NCBI RefSeq assembly: GCF_029543125.1
Contig: NZ_JARQWW010000004.1
Span: forward strand, 252,501-316,500
DNA: 64,000 bases
Reading direction: 5' to 3'
DNA from: Caulobacter segnis
GTDB taxonomy: Bacteria; Pseudomonadota; Alphaproteobacteria; Caulobacterales; Caulobacteraceae
Within the stretch, counting starts at the first letter, position 1; the number at the start of each line of letters is the position of its first letter. Positions 26,100 to 36,175 of this stretch are shown here, piece after piece. The position numbers and the translations under genes are program-made. The notes below the pieces were generated by a model that was not told where the DNA came from, did no database searches, and worked only from the letters and a program-made list of their open reading frames with translations.

Positions 26100-29000
26100 T
26101 CAGAAGCGGACGCTGATCCCGCCAACGATCCGACGGTCGGTCAGGCCATTGTAGCAAAGCAGCGCATCGTCATTGATGCAGTACTCGTTGGCGTCCTCAC
26201 GGGTGAGGTTGATCCCCTCAAGGCCGATCGTGGCCCAAGGCGTGATGTCGTAGTTGACGCTGGCGTTGAGCTGCCCGCGATCGTCGCTCACGCGCGGCAC
26301 ATCGAAGGCCGAGGTGAAAGCTTCGGTGTTGATGAAGTCCGACCGCCACGTGTAGCGCATCCGGGCGCTGAGGCCGCCGCGCTCGTAGAACAGGGTGGCG
26401 TTGTAGGCGTACTTCGACAGGTTCTCCAGCTCGACGCGGTCCTGCGGCAGCGGGTTGAAGCCCAGGTCACGGGTGGTGTTACGGGTCAGGCCGATGGTCC
26501 GGTAGCTATCCACGTTTCCGCCGGTCTTCTGGTACGTGAAGTTGCCGATCACGCCGAAGCCGGAGAACCAGCCGAACCGGCCCAACCGGTCCTCCCATTG
26601 GGACAGGTCATACTGGAAGGCCGCCTCGATGCCCGTCTGGGTCGTCTCGCCGTCCACGTTGAAGGTCGAGGTCAGCGGCACGCAGATGCCGGTCTGGCCC
26701 CGGGCCGGGTGGTTCACGTTGATGACCGCGATCGGATTGTAGATGCCGCCGCCCGGGCAGGCCTGGTCGCGGCTGCGGTTCACCACGCCGCCGACGGCGT
26801 TGTCCGGCGGGCTCTCGGTGACGCTGGCGAACAGGTTGTCGCGGATCTTGTGGAACACACCGAGGCTGATCAAGCTCGACGGCGCGAAGTAGTATTCCGC
26901 CGACAGATCGAACGACAGGACCGTCTCCGGCTCCAGGTTCGGGTTGCCGCGGTTGACCGCCGTGTTCTCGCTGGTCGCGAAGGTCACCGAGGACGACAGG
27001 GTGTTGAAGTCCGGACGGCGGATGTCACGCGCGATACCGCCGCGGATGATGACGTCCTCGCGCGGTTCAGCGACCACGTTGAAGCGCGGCAGCCAGAACT
27101 TGTAGGAGGTCTCGTTCTCCGAGCGCGCCGAAGTCCCGCCCGTGGCGACGGTGTTGCCCACCGACTTGAGGTCCGTGGTGACATAGCGCACGCCCGCGTT
27201 GCCCCGCACGGGCATGCCGACGACCTCGGTGTCGAAGTTGGCCTGGAAGTAGGCGGTGCTGGTCTTCTCGGTGATCTCGAAGAAGGCGCTGGCCTGCGAG
27301 GTCGGCTCGCCGATCAGGGGAATGCTGGCGCCGTTGGCGGCGTTGCTGGCCGTGATCGCCGCGTTGATCGCGGCCAGGGTGCCCGTGGGATCGCCGAAGG
27401 CCTTCGCGCCGTCGATGATCATGAAGTCCTTGAAGTACAGACGACGGTCGTCGGCGCCGTTGAAGTTGCTCGGCCCGGCGATCATCAGGTTGGCGAACCG
27501 GTCGCCGCTCGGACGGAAGAACGACGAGGTGACGTTGGTGAAGTTCGTCGTGCCCGTCACGTTGTCATTGAGCGCGCTGGTCTCATTCCAGCGAAGGCCC
27601 GCATCGAAGGACGTGATGAAGGGCAAGGAGCCGACCGTGTCGTAGGAGACGTCGAGGCGAAGCGCCTTTTCCTCGTTCTCACGGATGCTGCGCCCCTGGG
27701 CCACCTGCTGCAGGCGGTAGTTGGCCGGATCGAGCAGGTGAGCCGAGGTGGGGGTCGTGGCCTGGTTCTGGGCGATGCCGAACTGCAAGGTGTCGCCGCG
27801 CAGGTCGAACTCGATCGGCACGCCGTTGGCCAGGGAGACGCCGGCCACCGGGCGCGGCGACATGGGGTTCACGAACTCCAGCGTGGTGTTGAAGCTGGGC
27901 AGGACGGAGTCGGAGGTCGACAGAGCCGCCTGGGCCTCGACCTTCAGGCGGTCGCCCTTCCATTCGCCGCCGAAGGAGAACACGCGGCTTTCCGTCAGGC
28001 GCGAACCGGTGTCGCTGGTCGTACGCAGATAGGGCGCGAGGTTGCCGGTCGTGTTGGGCAGGATGACGCCGGCCAGAGCAGCCTGGACCGAACCGAGATC
28101 GACGACGCCGTTCGGCCCCTGGACCTTGCCCAGATTGACGGTCTCGAACGCGGTGTTGGTGGTCCGGTCGACGACGCCGTTGTCGGAGACGGTGGAAATC
28201 TGGACCGTGGAGCTCTGCTCGGCGCGCTTTTGATCGTTCAAGGTCGCATCGAAATAGAGCTTTAGGTTGTCGGTCGGCTTCCATTCCGCCGAACCCGAGA
28301 AGTTCTTCGTCTCGTATTCGAAGTTGTCCAGGTCCTGGTTGAAGAACTGGATCCGTAGGAACGGGAAGGCTTGAGCGCTCGTCCGACCAGACGTCGGGGT
28401 GACCACGGCGTCGCGGTCGACGCGCGGACGGAAGGCGACCACGTCCTGTTCGGCGTAGCTGAAGCTGCCGACCAGGCCGAACTGGCCCAGATCGGTGTCC
28501 CAGCGCTTGCCGACCGTGCCCGAGTAGCGCGGCGTCGTGGTCTTCGACAGGTCGCTGTTCTCGGCCTGCGCCCTGAAGGCGATCAGCGGCTCGGACAGAT
28601 CGAGCGGACGGATGGTGCGCAGGTTGATGGTGCCGCCGACCGAGCCTTCGATCGTCTTGGCTTCCGGCACCTTGATGACCTGCACGGAGCTGATCATCGA
28701 GGCGGCGAGGTCGTCGAAGCTGATGCCCGAACGGCCCGAACCCGAGCCCACGGTGGAGACGCCGTTGATCTCGACGCGATTGGCGTCGGTCCCGCGGATC
28801 TGGACGCCGCGGCCGACGCCCGCCTCGCGGGTGATCTGGATGCCGGTGACGTTCTCCAGCACCTCGGCGAGGTTCTGGTCCGGCAGCTTGCCGATGTCCT
28901 CGGCCTGGATGACTTCGACAAGGTTGTCGGCCTCGCGCTTTTGCACGAGGGCGCTTTGCAGCGAAGCCCGGATGCCGGTGACGACGACTTCTTCGATCTC

Positions 29001-29144
29001 GTCGACGCCGGCGTCGGGCGTCTGAGCCAGCGCGGGGCTCGCCAGCATCATGGCCGTCCCCGCCATGAGCACCGTCGTCAAACGTCTGCTGGAGCCGTCT
29101 TGAGCCCCATCGGTCCGCATCCTCAGCAACATCGCCTCCCGCAT
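26100..29144 (-). CDS. TonB-dependent receptor (Caulobacter/Xanthomonas carbohydrate type)
   Basis: A protein of about 1014 residues. Signal peptide up to LASPALAQ (about residue 40), a TonB box-like EIEEVVVTGIR, then the plug domain (LPDQNLAEVLENVTGIQI, TIEGSVGGTINLRT) and a 22-strand barrel ending DRRIVGGISVRF with the terminal Phe. The opening pattern is that of the TIGR01782 group, widely used for oligosaccharide uptake. Placed beside alginate lyases and sharing a promoter element with them, it probably takes up alginate oligomers. ATG 29144, 29132 and 29120 are all in frame; 29132 has GGGAGG very close upstream, so the exact start is uncertain. Confidence 0.9.
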   Translation of the reverse strand: MREAMLLRMRTDGAQDGSSRRLTTVLMAGTAMMLASPALAQTPDAGVDEIEEVVVTGIRASLQSALVQKREADNLVEVIQAEDIGKLPDQNLAEVLENVTGIQITREAGVGRGVQIRGTDANRVEINGVSTVGSGSGRSGISFDDLAASMISSVQVIKVPEAKTIEGSVGGTINLRTIRPLDLSEPLIAFRAQAENSDLSKTTTPRYSGTVGKRWDTDLGQFGLVGSFSYAEQDVVAFRPRVDRDAVVTPTSGRTSAQAFPFLRIQFFNQDLDNFEYETKNFSGSAEWKPTDNLKLYFDATLNDQKRAEQSSTVQISTVSDNGVVDRTTNTAFETVNLGKVQGPNGVVDLGSVQAALAGVILPNTTGNLAPYLRTTSDTGSRLTESRVFSFGGEWKGDRLKVEAQAALSTSDSVLPSFNTTLEFVNPMSPRPVAGVSLANGVPIEFDLRGDTLQFGIAQNQATTPTSAHLLDPANYRLQQVAQGRSIRENEEKALRLDVSYDTVGSLPFITSFDAGLRWNETSALNDNVTGTTNFTNVTSSFFRPSGDRFANLMIAGPSNFNGADDRRLYFKDFMIIDGAKAFGDPTGTLAAINAAITASNAANGASIPLIGEPTSQASAFFEITEKTSTAYFQANFDTEVVGMPVRGNAGVRYVTTDLKSVGNTVATGGTSARSENETSYKFWLPRFNVVAEPREDVIIRGGIARDIRRPDFNTLSSSVTFATSENTAVNRGNPNLEPETVLSFDLSAEYYFAPSSLISLGVFHKIRDNLFASVTESPPDNAVGGVVNRSRDQACPGGGIYNPIAVINVNHPARGQTGICVPLTSTFNVDGETTQTGIEAAFQYDLSQWEDRLGRFGWFSGFGVIGNFTYQKTGGNVDSYRTIGLTRNTTRDLGFNPLPQDRVELENLSKYAYNATLFYERGGLSARMRYTWRSDFINTEAFTSAFDVPRVSDDRGQLNASVNYDITPWATIGLEGINLTREDANEYCINDDALLCYNGLTDRRIVGGISVRF

Positions 29145-29183
29145 GTCTTTTTGTTGCGGGGACGCTGGATTGGCAAGGCACTT

Positions 29184-29243
29184 CTGTCAACCCATTTCCA
29201 TACCTTTGCCCGATGAAAACTCACACCAATTGGTCAACCAATT
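29184..29243. promoter_or_regulatory. Promoter/operator region of the TonB receptor gene
   Basis: Two elements upstream of the receptor. First, on the minus strand, AGGTATGGAAATGGGTTGAC (29186-29205), matching the arrangement before the PL6 gene. Second, the inverted repeat AATTGGTCAACCAATT (29228-29243; seven-base arms, two-base centre), which differs only at the centre from the enterobacterial ExuR/UxuR box ATTGGTATACCAAT. Both are consistent with control by the adjacent FCD-type GntR protein. Confidence 0.55.
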
Positions 29244-29354
29244 TTGAAACGCCCTTTATACCGGTTGCGCGACGAGGCATTCCGCCAGAGCCTTCAAGCG
29301 GAATGAACTGACCTTGCTCGGGATGTGAAATGCGCGTGGCGCGCGGCCCCGGCC

Positions 29355-29555
29355 CTAGGCGGTCCCGGCCCCTCCGGGCTGGGTGAGACGCACGCGCTCG
29401 TCGAACTTGACCATGGCTTCGGCCTGGGTGGCGAACGCCCAGTCCACGGGCGTGCGCTGGGCGTCCTTGACAACGAAGCGCTCGCCCTCGACGCCCGGCA
29501 GGCTGACCGCCCAGACTTCGACGCCGTTGGCGTAGGCGATGACGGACCGGCTCAT
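29355..29555 (-). CDS. Small conserved hypothetical protein (66 aa)
   Basis: Reads MSRSVIAYANGVEVWAVSLP and ends RVRLTQPGGAGTA. A compact alpha/beta protein with no signal, no cysteine and no recognised family; the middle (WAFATQAEAMVKFDERV) resembles the tail of DUF2188-like proteins, a weak similarity. GGGAGCG lies six bases before ATG 29555; the longer frame to 29612 overlaps a terminator and is rejected. Confidence 0.6.
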   Translation of the reverse strand: MSRSVIAYANGVEVWAVSLPGVEGERFVVKDAQRTPVDWAFATQAEAMVKFDERVRLTQPGGAGTA

Positions 29556-29618
29556 CTGGCGCTCCCTTTTGGTATGAAGGGCAAACCGCTTTCGAGAGCG
29601 CCTGTTCCGCAAAACAGA

Positions 29619-29642
29619 AAGGCCGGGCGAAAGCCCGGCCTT
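29619..29642. terminator. Bidirectional terminator hairpin
   Basis: AAGGCCGGGC and GCCCGGCCTT form ten perfect pairs around a GAAA loop; T-rich sequence lies on either side (TTTCTGTTTT on the minus strand). It ends the gene at 29666-29863. Confidence 0.75.
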
Positions 29643-29665
29643 CCAGTATTGTTTTTAGGCTGGCC

Positions 29666-29863
29666 TCAGCAGGCCGGACCGCCCATGCCGCCCTGGCCGG
29701 CGCGGCCGCCGGCGTCGTTGTCGCCGAACAGGGTGTCGCTCAGCGGCTTATCCTTGTTGGTCTTGGCGCAGAGCTTCTCGGCATGGCTGCGGTCGCCCCC
29801 GAACAGCGGCTTGCGCGGCTCGAACGAACGGTCTTCGGTCTTGTCGTCAAACGGGCGGGTCAT
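29666..29863 (-). CDS. Small conserved hypothetical protein (65 aa), hydrophilic
   Basis: A polar, glycine-rich protein: MTRPFDDKTEDRSFEPRKPL, with two cysteines (one in KLCAKT, one at the very C terminus, GGMGGPAC). A strong AAGGAGG six bases upstream of the ATG and a terminator after the stop support expression. Probably disordered; no family recognised. Confidence 0.65.
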   Translation of the reverse strand: MTRPFDDKTEDRSFEPRKPLFGGDRSHAEKLCAKTNKDKPLSDTLFGDNDAGGRAGQGGMGGPAC

Positions 29864-29941
29864 CGGGGACCTCCTTCTTCCTCCCCAGAACGGGTTACCT
29901 AAGGAAATCCTCGAATCACGCTGGCGGTTCCGCTTTTGTGA

Positions 29942-30703
29942 TCAGGCCTCCACGGCCCAAACTTTCGCGGCGCCGGCGGCCTTGAGAGCCTCGATCAGCT
30001 CATCGACCGCCTGATCGACCTGCGCGGCGTCGCGGCCGCGCACCACCAGATTGGCGCCATAGCCGTCCGGCGGCGTGAAGAACGGATAGCTGCCCATGGA
30101 CAGGTCGGGATGCGCCTTGGCCACCGCCTCCAGCGGCGCGGCGATCAGGCCTTCGCCCGAACCATCGACCCGCACGGTGCGGGAGATCACCACCGCCCCG
30201 GTGCGCAGGCGCGGGCCCACATCGTCCAGCATGCCGCGCATGATCGCCGGCACCCCGGCCAGGACGAAGACATTGCCGATCTGGAAGCCGGGCGGTCCCT
30301 GGACCGGGTTTTTCACCAGGGTTCCGCCTTCAGGCACATGGGCCATGCGGCGGCGGGCGGCGTTCACCTCGCCCCAGCGCGCCTCCAGCATGGCCATGAT
30401 CTCGGGGTGCTCATGCACAGGCAGACCGAACGCCTTGCCGACGCTGTCGGCGGTGATGTCGTCATGGGTCGGGCCGATGCCGCCGGTGGTGATCACATAG
30501 TCGTAGCGCGTGCGCAGGGCGTTCACGGCGTCGACGATGTCCTGCTCCACGTCCGAGACGACCCGCGCCTCGCACAGATCGACGCCATAGGTGGCCAGGT
30601 ATTTGGCGATGGCGTTGAGGTTCACATCCTGGGTCCGGCCCGACAGGATTTCGTCGCCGATGATCAGGACCGCCGCGGTCACCCGTTCAGCGCTGGTGGT
30701 CAT
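29942..30703 (-). CDS. Molybdopterin-binding/CinA-like domain protein
   Basis: A 253-residue protein with a MoaB/Mog-like fold: [19 protein letters not shown] at residues 10-28 and the ligand loop [17 protein letters not shown] near 72-88, both characteristic of the CinA N-terminal (MoCF) domain. The C-terminal nicotinamide-mononucleotide deamidase domain of full CinA is absent, so this is the single-domain form. Members hydrolyse ADP-ribose or related dinucleotides in some bacteria; exact role here unknown. Divergent from sfsA. Confidence 0.85.
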   Translation of the reverse strand: MTTSAERVTAAVLIIGDEILSGRTQDVNLNAIAKYLATYGVDLCEARVVSDVEQDIVDAVNALRTRYDYVITTGGIGPTHDDITADSVGKAFGLPVHEHPEIMAMLEARWGEVNAARRRMAHVPEGGTLVKNPVQGPPGFQIGNVFVLAGVPAIMRGMLDDVGPRLRTGAVVISRTVRVDGSGEGLIAAPLEAVAKAHPDLSMGSYPFFTPPDGYGANLVVRGRDAAQVDQAVDELIEALKAAGAAKVWAVEA

Positions 30704-30753
30704 CGCCCGTCTTCCCTAAATGTCGCGCTCGTTTCCCCGGACTTAGACCCCGC

Positions 30754-31458
30754 ATGCTCCTGCCGCAACCGATGGCGCACGGCCGCCTTGTCCAACGCTA
30801 CAAGCGCTTCTTCGCCGATGTGGTTCTCGACGACGGCACGGCGATCACCGCCCACTGTCCCAACCCCGGCGCCATGCTGGGCCTGAAGGACGAGGGGCTG
30901 GGCGCGTGGATCTCCTATGATCCGAACCCGAAGCGAAAGCTGCCCTGGACGCTGCAGCTTCTGGAGGTCGACGGCGGACTGGTGGGGATCAACACCCTGC
31001 TGCCCAACCGCCTGGTGGCGGAGGCGCTGGCCGCCGACGCCATCCCCGAGCTGTCCGGCTACGCCACCATCAGGCCCGAGGTGCGCTACAGCGAGGCCAG
31101 CCGCGTGGACTTCCTGCTGGAGCATCCCGATCGGCCGCCCTGCTGGCTGGAGGTGAAGAACTGCCACCTCATGCGCGAGCCGGGGCTGGCGGAGTTTCCC
31201 GATTGCGTGGCGGCCCGATCCACCAAGCACCTGCGCGACCTGGCCGGTCGGACGGCTCTGGGCGACCGGGCCGTGGTGCTGTGGGTGGTTCAGCGCACCG
31301 ACTGCGAGCGGTTCAGGACCTGCGAGGACCTGGACCCCGCCTTCTCCGCCGCCCTGGCCGAGGTCACCCAGACCGGGGTTGAGGTCCTGATCTACGCCTG
31401 CGACATCTCACAGGAGGCGATCACGCTTCGCCGTCCGCTGGAGTGGCTGGGCCGATGA
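30754..31458 (+). CDS. sfsA: DNA/RNA nuclease SfsA family protein
   Basis: A 234-residue protein with the full SfsA pattern: N-terminal OB-like [46 protein letters not shown], and the nuclease-type core RVDFLLE...WLEVKNCHL followed by [16 protein letters not shown]. The PD-(D/E)xK-like residues (D, E and K of VDFLLE...EVKN) are intact. The family was named for sugar-fermentation stimulation but is now regarded as a nucleic-acid-binding nuclease. The downstream YnfA gene begins inside its stop (ATGA). Confidence 0.92.
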   Translation: MLLPQPMAHGRLVQRYKRFFADVVLDDGTAITAHCPNPGAMLGLKDEGLGAWISYDPNPKRKLPWTLQLLEVDGGLVGINTLLPNRLVAEALAADAIPELSGYATIRPEVRYSEASRVDFLLEHPDRPPCWLEVKNCHLMREPGLAEFPDCVAARSTKHLRDLAGRTALGDRAVVLWVVQRTDCERFRTCEDLDPAFSAALAEVTQTGVEVLIYACDISQEAITLRRPLEWLGR

Positions 31459-31784
31459 CCTTTCTCGTCTCTGCGGGCGCGGCCCTGGCGGAGATCGCGG
31501 GCTGTTTCGCCTTCTGGGCCTGGCTGAGGACCGGCAAGTCGGCGCTGTGGGTGCTGCCGGGGCTCGCGTCGCTGGCGTTGTTCGCCTGGCTGCTGACCCT
31601 GGTGGAGAGCAGCGCGGCGGGGCGGGCCTACGCGGCCTATGGCGGCGTCTATATCTGCGCGTCGCTGCTGTGGCTGTGGCTGGTGGAGAAGACCCGGCCC
31701 GACATCTGGGACATGGCCGGGGCGGGCCTTTGCCTGGCCGGCGCCGCGATCATCCTGTTCGGACCACGCGCCGCAGCCGTCTGA
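31455..31784 (+). CDS. YnfA/UPF0060 family membrane protein
   Basis: A 109-residue, four-helix membrane protein: [58 protein letters not shown] and [18 protein letters not shown]. The pattern [10 protein letters not shown] and EKTRPDIWD is diagnostic of the UPF0060 family, related to small multidrug transporters. Its ATG overlaps the sfsA stop as ATGA, giving a two-gene operon. Confidence 0.92.
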   Translation: MTFLVSAGAALAEIAGCFAFWAWLRTGKSALWVLPGLASLALFAWLLTLVESSAAGRAYAAYGGVYICASLLWLWLVEKTRPDIWDMAGAGLCLAGAAIILFGPRAAAV

Positions 31785-31905
31785 GGCGGCGGACGTTGAA
31801 CTTTTGTGGTAGATTACGACATAAGCCCTGAAGAGAGCCGCCCCTCACGCCATATCCCGTGGCGCGAAACGCCCTGACGGCGCGGCGGCCTGGAGTTTGA
31901 GAAGC

Positions 31906-32733
31906 ATGGCGTCTGGCGAAGAGATCCTCGAGACCGAAGTCCGCGACGGGACCATCAAGATCCACAAGCCCGAGGATTTCGAAGGCATGCGCAAGGCCGG
32001 CCGTCTGGCCGCCGAGTGCCTCGACATGCTCGTGCCGCACGTGCAGCCGGGCGTCTCCAGCGAGCATCTCGACACCCTGGCTCGCGAGTTCATCCTGGAC
32101 CACGGCGCCCTGCCCGCCTGCCTGTTTTACAAGGGCTACAGCCACACGGTGTGCATCTCGCGCAACCACGTGGTCTGCCACGGCATCCCCGGCGACTGGA
32201 CCCTGCGTGAAGGCGACATCGCCAATATCGACGTGACCGTCATCGTCGACGGCTGGCACGGCGACCACTCGCGCATGTACGGCGTCGGCAAGGTGCCGAC
32301 CCGCGCGCGCCGTCTGGTGGAGATCACCTATGAAGCCCTGGCCCGCGGCCTGGCCGTGATCAAGCCGGGCGCGACCCTGGGCGACGTCGGCCACGCGATC
32401 CAGACCTACGCCGAGGCGCAGCGCTGTTCGATGGTGCAGGACTTCTGCGGCCACGGCCTGGGCCGCGTATTCCACGACGAGCCGAACGTGCTGCACGTGG
32501 GCCGTCCGGGCACGGGTCCGGAGCTGAAGCCGGGCATGTTCTTCACCGTCGAGCCGATGGTGAACCTGGGCAAGCCGCACGTGAAGGTGCTGTCGGACGG
32601 CTGGACCGCGGTCACCCGCGACAAGTCTCTGTCGGCCCAGTGCGAGCACTCGATCGGCGTGACCGAGACGGGGATCGAGATCTTCACCGCCTCCCCCGCC
32701 GGCCTGTTCCAGCCGCCGATCCAGGGCGAGTAA
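31906..32733 (+). CDS. map: Type I methionine aminopeptidase
   Basis: A 275-residue cytosolic enzyme that removes the initiator methionine. Metal ligands of the pita-bread fold are visible: D in NIDVTVIVDGWHGD (two Asp), H in CGHGLGRVFHDEP, E in FTVEPMVN and E in QCEHSIGVTE. The first about 20 residues are an extra N-terminal extension compared with the E. coli enzyme. ATG 31906 is chosen over an upstream TTG (31897) by the GGAG about ten bases away. Confidence 0.95.
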   Translation: MASGEEILETEVRDGTIKIHKPEDFEGMRKAGRLAAECLDMLVPHVQPGVSSEHLDTLAREFILDHGALPACLFYKGYSHTVCISRNHVVCHGIPGDWTLREGDIANIDVTVIVDGWHGDHSRMYGVGKVPTRARRLVEITYEALARGLAVIKPGATLGDVGHAIQTYAEAQRCSMVQDFCGHGLGRVFHDEPNVLHVGRPGTGPELKPGMFFTVEPMVNLGKPHVKVLSDGWTAVTRDKSLSAQCEHSIGVTETGIEIFTASPAGLFQPPIQGE

Positions 32734-32810
32734 GACACAGGCGCGCGAAGCGCTTTCCAACCCATCGGGAAAGTTTATCATACCCGTGATACGCGAAAGC
32801 GGGAGCGGGC

Positions 32811-33521
32811 GTGGACGACGTTTCGGAGAGCGCCAGGAACGGCGGCTTTGCGGACCTGAACCAGGGTCATCGCGAACGCTTGCGGGAGCGTGTGCGTCTG
32901 GGCGGCTTCGCCGGCCTGCCTGACTACGAACTTCTGGAGCTTCACCTCTTCCGCACCTTCCCGCGCGGGGACGTGAAGCCCAAGGCCAAGGCGCTGCTGG
33001 CGCGGTTCGGCTCTCTCGGCGGCGTGCTCGGCGCCTCCATCGATGAGCTGAAGACGGTGGCGGGCATCGGCGCCAGCGCGGCCCTGGATCTGAAGCTTGT
33101 CCACGAATCCGCCCTGCGCATCGGCCGCGAGAGCATCGCCAAGCGGCCCGTCATCTCCTCCTGGAGCGCCCTGCTCGGCTATGTGCGCATCGCCCTGGCC
33201 AACGAGGCGCGCGAACAGTTCCGCGTGCTGTTCCTGGACAAGAAGAACCAGCTGATCGCCGACGAGCGGATGAACCAGGGCACGGTCGACCACGCGCCCG
33301 TCTATCCGCGCGAGGTCATGCGCCGGGCGCTGGAGCTGTCGGCCAGCGCCCTGATCCTGGTTCACAACCATCCATCCGGCGATCCGACACCCTCGGGGCA
33401 GGACATTGACATGACCCGACAGATCATCGATGCGGGACGGTCCTTGCGCATCTCGGTCCACGACCATCTGGTGGTTGGTCGTGAGGGCGTGGCCAGCTTC
33501 AAGGCCCTGGGACTGATCTAG
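32811..33521 (+). CDS. radC: RadC/JAB-domain protein
   Basis: A 236-residue protein. The N-terminal helix-hairpin-helix-like part (LPDYELLELHLFRTF ... ELKTVAGIGASAALDL) is followed by the MPN/JAB domain with the JAMM metal motif HNHPSGDPTPSGQD near residues 184-197. The family's repair role is doubtful, and the biochemical function is unknown. GTG start at 32811 with a GGAG about seven bases upstream. Confidence 0.9.
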   Translation: MDDVSESARNGGFADLNQGHRERLRERVRLGGFAGLPDYELLELHLFRTFPRGDVKPKAKALLARFGSLGGVLGASIDELKTVAGIGASAALDLKLVHESALRIGRESIAKRPVISSWSALLGYVRIALANEAREQFRVLFLDKKNQLIADERMNQGTVDHAPVYPREVMRRALELSASALILVHNHPSGDPTPSGQDIDMTRQIIDAGRSLRISVHDHLVVGREGVASFKALGLI

Positions 33522-33609
33522 AAAGATACCGCTGTCTTCAGAAAGACACTGAACCTGCGGAACATCCTATCGCGGCTGATGTTTAGCTGGCGAAACAAGG
33601 GCTGTTCCC

Positions 33610-34455
33610 ATGCGCTGCTCCGCTATTCTTCTTCGATCCGCCGCCGTCACGGCCTTGCTGTTCAGCGTGGCCGCCTGCGCCAGCGCGCCCCTGAAGCCCG
33701 GCGGCAATCTCGCCTCCTACGACGGCCTGGCCGAGGCCGAGGGCCCGCGCACCAAGGCGCGCATCCGCTATGACGCCGCCGCCCTGGCCCAGGCCAAAAC
33801 CGCCCGCATCGCACCCGCGTCCTTTTCCCCCGAAGTGGCCGCCGAGCTGACCGAGGAGCAAAAGGCCCTGGTGTCCGCCGCTCTGAACCGCACCCTGTGC
33901 GACCGGGTGGCCGAGCGCTATGACATCGTGCCGGACGGCGCGCGGGCGGACCTGACCGTCAACACGACGATCACGCACCTGGAGAAGACCGAGGGGGGTC
34001 TGGCCGGCGCCTCCATGGCCGCCTCTGCCCTGTCACCCATTCCGTTCACCCCCCGCCTGCCCGTGGGCATGGGCTCATTGGCCGGGGAGTCGGAAGTGAA
34101 GGACGCCTCGGGCCGTCAGGTGGCGGCGATGATGTGGGCGCGCGGCGCCGACGCCTTCACCACCAACCCTCGCCTGTCGAAGATCGGCGACGCCTATGAG
34201 CTGTCGGAGGCCTTCGGCCGCGACATGGGCCGTATGGTCGTCCGCCATTCCGACCCCTTCAAGTCCGCGCCGAAGCGGACCTGGGAAGAGCGCAAGGGCG
34301 ATGATCCGCAGTGCGCTGTGTTCGGCGAGAAGCCCGGCCTGGCCGGCTTCATCGGCGAGCGCCTGGGCACGCCGCCGGGCTGGACCGACAAGGCCAATGA
34401 TCCCAAGCCCGCCGCCAAGCCGCAGACCGTGGCTAGGACGGACGAAGGCTCCTGA
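33610..34455 (+). CDS. DUF3313-like lipoprotein
   Basis: A 281-residue lipoprotein: signal MRCSAILLRSAAVTALLFSV with lipobox VAAC (Cys23). The mature region contains ARIRYDAAALAQAKTARIAP and the long DLTVNTTITHLEKTEGGLAG, similar to DUF3313 outer-membrane lipoproteins; a glycine/alanine-rich segment lies near residues 130-150. The C terminus is proline/lysine-rich. Function unknown. Its last 23 bases overlap convergent msrQ. Confidence 0.7.
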   Translation: MRCSAILLRSAAVTALLFSVAACASAPLKPGGNLASYDGLAEAEGPRTKARIRYDAAALAQAKTARIAPASFSPEVAAELTEEQKALVSAALNRTLCDRVAERYDIVPDGARADLTVNTTITHLEKTEGGLAGASMAASALSPIPFTPRLPVGMGSLAGESEVKDASGRQVAAMMWARGADAFTTNPRLSKIGDAYELSEAFGRDMGRMVVRHSDPFKSAPKRTWEERKGDDPQCAVFGEKPGLAGFIGERLGTPPGWTDKANDPKPAAKPQTVARTDEGS

Positions 34456-35034
34456 GGCGCTCCACGACGCGCCAGCCCAGCAGGGCCAGGACGATCGCGC
34501 CGTAGACCAGCGGCGGCCGGTGGTCGGCCTTCACCAGCAGGTAGTAGTGGACCACGCCCAGCGGCACGATGGCGTAGATCAGCCAGTGCAGCCGACGCCA
34601 CGCCTGCGGGCCGAGCCGCCGGATCATGCCGTTTGTGGACGTGACCGCCAGCGGGATCAGCAGCACGAAGCCCAGCATCCCCAGGGTGATGAACGGCCGC
34701 TTGAGGATGTCGCGCCAGACCGCCGCCAGATCGAAATACTGGTCGACGCCCACATAGGTCAGCAGATGCGCCGACACATAGGCGAAGGCGAACAGGCCGA
34801 TGGTCCGGCGAAAGCGGATCAGGCGCGGCTGTCGGAAGATGCGCGCCGCCGGCGTGATCGCCAGGCCGACGATCAGCAGGCGCAGCCCCCAGACGCCGAG
34901 CTGCCGGATCAGTCGCTCGATCGGATTGGCGCCCAGTTCGCCTAGAGCGGCCTGGGCCGCCAGCCAGACAAAGGGCGCGAAGCAGGCCAGCCAGACCGCC
35001 CAATAGACGATCCGGTCGCGGGTCTTTCGGTCCA

Positions 35035-35035
<1 letters not shown>
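34433..35035 (-). CDS. msrQ: Heme-binding membrane subunit of the MsrPQ methionine sulfoxide reductase
   Basis: A 200-residue ferric-reductase-like membrane protein with about six helices. Conserved heme-ligand histidines appear in AYVSAHLLTYV and WRRLHWLIYAIVPLGVVHYY. It passes electrons from the quinone pool to the periplasmic MsrP. ATG 35035 overlaps the msrP stop as TGATG, giving a coupled two-gene operon. Confidence 0.92.
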
Positions 35036-35955
<920 letters not shown>

Positions 35956-36175
35956 TTCGATCTCCGCTTCGACCTAGTTACGGGCCATCCGCGCCAAAGG
36001 TTACAGCCGTGCGCTGAAATTCGTCAGCCTCAGCACGATCAGAACACGACAACCTTGACCTAACTTGAGGGTCTCATCGCCACGCCTTGCCGCAAAGGGG
36101 GTGGCGCATCCGCTCGGCTTGGGGCTAGGGTGCGCACAACGATTAGAACAAGCGTTTTAAAGGGAGGAGTATGGA

